From positions 1 through 7,753 of the forward strand of contig JBNAWB010000176.1 in assembly GCA_049699975.1 (NCBI GenBank): a stretch of 7,753 nucleotides of DNA, read 5' to 3'. The stretch is from CAZAGD01 sp049699975. GTDB taxonomy: Bacteria > Desulfobacterota > SM23-61. The translations under genes and the position numbers were made by a program. Positions within the stretch are counted from its first letter, which is position 1. Each line of letters begins with the position of its first letter. The notes beneath the pieces are model-generated. The model searched no databases and was not told where the DNA came from. It saw nothing but the letters and a program-made list of their open reading frames with translations. Below are positions 6,145 to 7,753 of the stretch, in pieces.

Positions 6145-6264
6145 CTACTCTTGGCTGAAAGAGCCATAGGCAGGCCAGAGGCAGGCATGAATGAAGAAGC
6201 ATCGGTGGGAGAAGAAGATGTCCAAAATTTACCAACGATTTTCCGCAAAGGACGGGCGGCTTAA
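6145..6264 (+). pseudogene. Possible 3' remnant of a gene
   Basis: An open frame runs from just after the TGA at 6142 to the TAA at 6262 without a convincing RBS. It reads LLAERAIGRPEAGMNEEASV, then GEEDVQNLPTIFRKGRAA. The charged, Glu-rich composition ending in a basic tail looks like the C-terminus of a real protein rather than random translation. No family can be assigned. FtsZ-like and TnpB-like tails came to mind, but the match is too short. It begins right after the palindromic element, as if the upstream part of a gene had been replaced or deleted. Confidence 0.2.
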
Positions 6265-6398
6265 ATATTCTTATAATCTTAAAATTTGTAGGGCAAGGGA
6301 CAAGCCTTTGCCCTACTAAATTTTAGAAATTAATCTGCCCCGTACCTATGGAAGATCCACTGCCTCATGATTCTGAATGAATGCCTGCCCCTGGCCTG
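6171..6398. repeat. 18-bp inverted repeat pair flanking 192 bases
   Basis: CAGGCCAGAGGCAGGCAT (6171-6188) and ATGCCTGCCCCTGGCCTG (6381-6398) are inverted copies matching at 17 of 18 positions. The similarity stops at both arm ends. The interval contains the end of the gene-tail-like frame and the hairpin at 6281-6324, with no complete gene. This geometry fits two oppositely oriented copies of a short dispersed repeat or the ends of a small decayed insertion. A related string, reverse complement AGAGGCAGGC, occurs at the very end of the window (7744-7753). Confidence 0.5.
6281..6324. repeat. Intergenic hairpin with GTAGGGCAA arms
   Basis: AAAATTTGTAGGGCAA (6281-6296) pairs with TTGCCCTACTAAATTTT (6308-6324) with one bulged base, around an 11-base loop. 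Short palindromes with GTAGGGGCA-type arms are common dispersed intergenic repeats in environmental bacteria (recollection, not searched). There is no clean T-run directly after the GC-rich part, so a terminator role is less likely. Confidence 0.5.
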
Positions 6399-6520
6399 TT
6401 TCTGCCTTCTTCTAACCATTGTGAGCTAGCCTCGTTGGGGAGCGGGCTTCCCCTGTTGAGGAAGCTTTGATATTCCCCAGGGCAGTGATGGATTACTTTA
6501 TCTTTGTTCCTCTTTTTATC
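6365..6520 (-). other. In-frame open extension after the radical SAM stop
   Basis: Reading on from the TAA of the radical SAM gene (6523-6521) in the same frame, 51 codons stay open before a TGA at 6367-6365. The translation includes VIHHCPGEYQSF, GSPLPNEASSQWLEEG and PGAGIHSES. No start codon with an RBS is seen. It may be chance, a vestige of a longer protein, or part of a degraded insertion. It overlaps the hairpin at 6430-6461 and the right arm of the 18-bp repeat. Confidence 0.15.
6430..6461. other. Two-part GC-rich hairpin
   Basis: CCTC (6430-6433) pairs with GAGG (6458-6461), and inside it GGGGAG (6437-6442) pairs with TTCCCC (6448-6453, one G-T) around the loop CGGGC. It lies about 60 bases beyond the radical SAM stop. 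No U-run follows on either strand, so it is not a standard intrinsic terminator. It could protect the 3' end of that mRNA or be an insertion-element end hairpin. Confidence 0.35.
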
Positions 6521-7621
6521 TTATCCTCTTAGCAGATGTATATTTCCCAGGCGTACTCTGGTCAATCCTTCCTCCTGAGCAGCTATCAAGCACCGAAAGG
6601 CGTCCTCCCGCTTGGTTAAAGGCATATCTTTAAAATAAAAATGAGGATAAAAGCCTAACAAGGCATATGGAATTTCCGGGTTTAAAGCAGCAATAAATTT
6701 AGCCAAAGCTCTGACCTCTTGCTCATCAATATATCCAGGCACCAGCAGAGTACTAGCCACGAGCAAGGGCGGTTCTGGGCGCTCTTTAATTTTCTCGGCC
6801 ACATATTGAAAATTTTGCAGCGTCCTTTGATTACTAACTCCCGTTAAAGCTTTATGCAAATTTTCATCCCAGGCTTTCAGATCGAATTTAATACAGCCTC
6901 CGGAAATTAGGGCCAAGTCTATCATCTCTTCCAGATAACCTTTAGCCATAGATCCATTAGTCTCCCAACAGATGCGCAGAATTTTCCCTGGCCTCGAGGT
7001 TAAAGCTTTGCGGCCAGCATGCAATGAGAAAGTTAATTGGGGTATGGGATCGCCTCCAAAATAACAGAGGCAAGAGGTGCGCTCATCAATTGCCGCAACA
7101 AGTTCATCAAGGGAATGAGTAGTGGATTTAAAAGTTTCTTTCTTAAACTGCCAATTCTGACAATAAAGACAGTTAAAGGAGCAAGCATGAAAAAAAACCG
7201 CCAAATTTTTATAGCCTCTTTCCGGCCCGGGAAAATGGGCAAACTTGGGAAAACCTGCTCCTGTCCCGCCCGCGCAGACCCAGTCGGCGACGCAGTTCGT
7301 GGGTAATGGGTCGTAATACCAAGATAACTTACCTTCCTTAGCCGATACCCCCATTATTTTGCCGCCTATATTTTGACGCAAACCACAGTAGCCCATCTGT
7401 CCTTCGCCGAGACGGCATTCATTAACACAAAGAGCACAAGGAATACCTTGAGGATCTTGGGGAGCTTTTTCCGGCAAGCCAAAAACAGCGCGGCTTTTTT
7501 TATGGACTTTCTCCGCTAAGAGGTAAGCTTCTTCTGGTTTATGCCGTAAACAACTCAAACATACCCCTAACTCTTTAGAAATATTTGGCCCTTGGCGCTG
7601 ACATAATTTACATTCACCCAT
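6521..7621 (-). CDS. PflA-like radical SAM enzyme with N-terminal cysteine clusters (COG1180-type)
   Basis: This 366-residue cytoplasmic Fe-S protein carries the radical SAM motif CSFNCLYC (C147, C151, C154), followed by QNW, as in glycyl-radical-enzyme activases and the AmmeMemoRadiSam radical SAM family. GGDP (189-192) fits the SAM-binding GGE position, and CWETNGS (218-224) and DLKAWDENLHKALTG (247-261) are further family marks. The C-terminus ends in RLGNIHLL. Upstream of the core are C4/C7 and C21/C24 (a zinc-ribbon-like CxxC pair), C62/C65/C69/C79 (CxxCxxxC...C, as in relatives with a CxxCx3CxxGxxGxCG-type head), and C110/C116. These may bind zinc or extra Fe-S clusters. The ATG is the only start: an in-frame TAA lies just upstream, and the first CxxC begins at residue 4. 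No Shine-Dalgarno is visible near it. No glycyl radical enzyme, MEMO or AMMECR1 partner is present, so the substrate is unknown. Confidence 0.88.
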   Translation of the reverse strand: MGECKLCQRQGPNISKELGVCLSCLRHKPEEAYLLAEKVHKKSRAVFGLPEKAPQDPQGIPCALCVNECRLGEGQMGYCGLRQNIGGKIMGVSAKEGKLSWYYDPLPTNCVADWVCAGGTGAGFPKFAHFPGPERGYKNLAVFFHACSFNCLYCQNWQFKKETFKSTTHSLDELVAAIDERTSCLCYFGGDPIPQLTFSLHAGRKALTSRPGKILRICWETNGSMAKGYLEEMIDLALISGGCIKFDLKAWDENLHKALTGVSNQRTLQNFQYVAEKIKERPEPPLLVASTLLVPGYIDEQEVRALAKFIAALNPEIPYALLGFYPHFYFKDMPLTKREDAFRCLIAAQEEGLTRVRLGNIHLLRG

Positions 7622-7655
7622 TTTGGTAAAATTCTGTAATTTGATTTATTTCCTG

Positions 7656-7686
7656 TTAAGATGCCTTAAGATGGCAAGCAAGTCAA
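7656..7686 (-). promoter_or_regulatory. Tandem 10-bp repeat at the likely radical SAM promoter
   Basis: TTAAGATGCC (7656-7665) and TTAAGATGGC (7666-7675) are back-to-back copies with one mismatch, one helical turn apart. Just upstream on the minus strand, TTGACT (7686-7681) is a good -35 box. The expected -10 position falls inside the tandem repeat and is poor (CATCTT or ATCTTA). A weak -10 covered by a one-turn direct repeat is the arrangement expected of an activator or repressor site. This is inference. Confidence 0.3.
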
Positions 7687-7701
7687 GAGCCTGGATTCCT
7701 G

Positions 7702-7720
7702 ACCGTCGAACAGTTTTTAG
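7702..7720 (+). repeat. Orphan copy of the 5' terminator/repeat arm
   Basis: ACCGTCGAACAGTTTTTAG closely matches AGCCGTCGATCAGTTTTAG at 62-80: core CCGTCGA(A/T)CAGTTTT with one substitution and one inserted T. The complementary left arm found at 33-47 is missing upstream here, so it cannot form the same hairpin within the window. It is followed by a small palindrome, AGCAT-GAT-ATGCT (7727-7739). It is likely one half of a dispersed repeat. Confidence 0.4.
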
Positions 7721-7753
7721 GCAAATAGCATGATATGCTTCAGGCCTGCCTCT

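Noticed and set aside
5934..6248. 104-codon minus-strand frame
   Set aside because: Most of it translates the palindromic element and the complement of the gene-tail-like frame. It has no RBS and no recognisable domain.
6430..6461. Intrinsic terminator for the radical SAM gene
   Set aside because: The hairpin is real but no T-run follows it in the direction of transcription.
6265..6520. tRNA or other structured RNA gene
   Set aside because: There is no cloverleaf, T-loop motif or recognisable conserved RNA core, only isolated hairpins.
6521..7621. Specific call as pyruvate formate-lyase activase
   Set aside because: It shares the CxxxCxxC core, but the N-terminal cysteine clusters and absence of a glycyl radical enzyme gene do not support that specific role.

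Overview
The window holds five convincing protein genes in two transcriptional blocks, plus three stretches of repeat-rich non-coding DNA. The organism cannot be named from the sequence. It looks like an environmental, probably anaerobic bacterium of moderate GC content. It has Shine-Dalgarno-led genes and sigma-70-like promoters. It has a split, archaeal-type LeuC/LeuD-like Fe-S hydro-lyase and a radical SAM enzyme. It also carries families of intergenic palindromes and 9-nt tandem motifs of the kind seen in several uncultured or anaerobic bacterial lineages. That last point is a remembered impression, not a search result.

Region 1 (1-446) is non-coding. It has a strong inverted repeat that can act as a bidirectional terminator (27-84), a 9-nt-periodic repeat block (133-200), small hairpins, and a good promoter (384-412). 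Region 2 (447-3433, + strand) is a tight three-gene operon: aconitase-family large subunit, aconitase-family small subunit and class I aminotransferase, with 14- and 21-base gaps. Region 3 (3442-5799, - strand) is an unusually long transketolase-family enzyme convergent with the operon, with only 8 bases between the stop codons. Region 4 (5800-6520) is about 720 bases without a solid gene. It contains the transketolase promoter and RBS, a roughly 158-base palindromic mobile-repeat-like element, an 18-bp inverted repeat pair, two more hairpins, and gene-tail-like open frames that may be relics. Region 5 (6521-7621, - strand) is a PflA-like radical SAM enzyme with extra cysteine clusters. The last 130 bases carry a 10-bp tandem repeat at its likely promoter and an orphan copy of the repeat arm seen at the start of the window.

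Functionally, the operon can isomerise a 2-hydroxy-di/tricarboxylic acid (LeuCD/HacAB/DmdAB-type chemistry) and transaminate a 2-oxoacid. A condensing enzyme (LeuA/homocitrate synthase-like) and a beta-decarboxylating dehydrogenase (LeuB-like) would be needed to link the two steps, and neither is in the window. The substrate is therefore open. The small subunit's specificity loop (YLEL) matches neither the homoaconitase (YLRT) nor the isopropylmalate isomerase (YLVY/YLVM) signature. The transketolase-family enzyme keeps the catalytic Glu and most His motifs but has GEG in place of the thiamine-binding GDG. The leading candidate for something new is a non-standard 2-oxoacid/amino-acid pathway using these enzymes. 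That is inference, because the operon and the transketolase are on opposite strands and only proximity links them.
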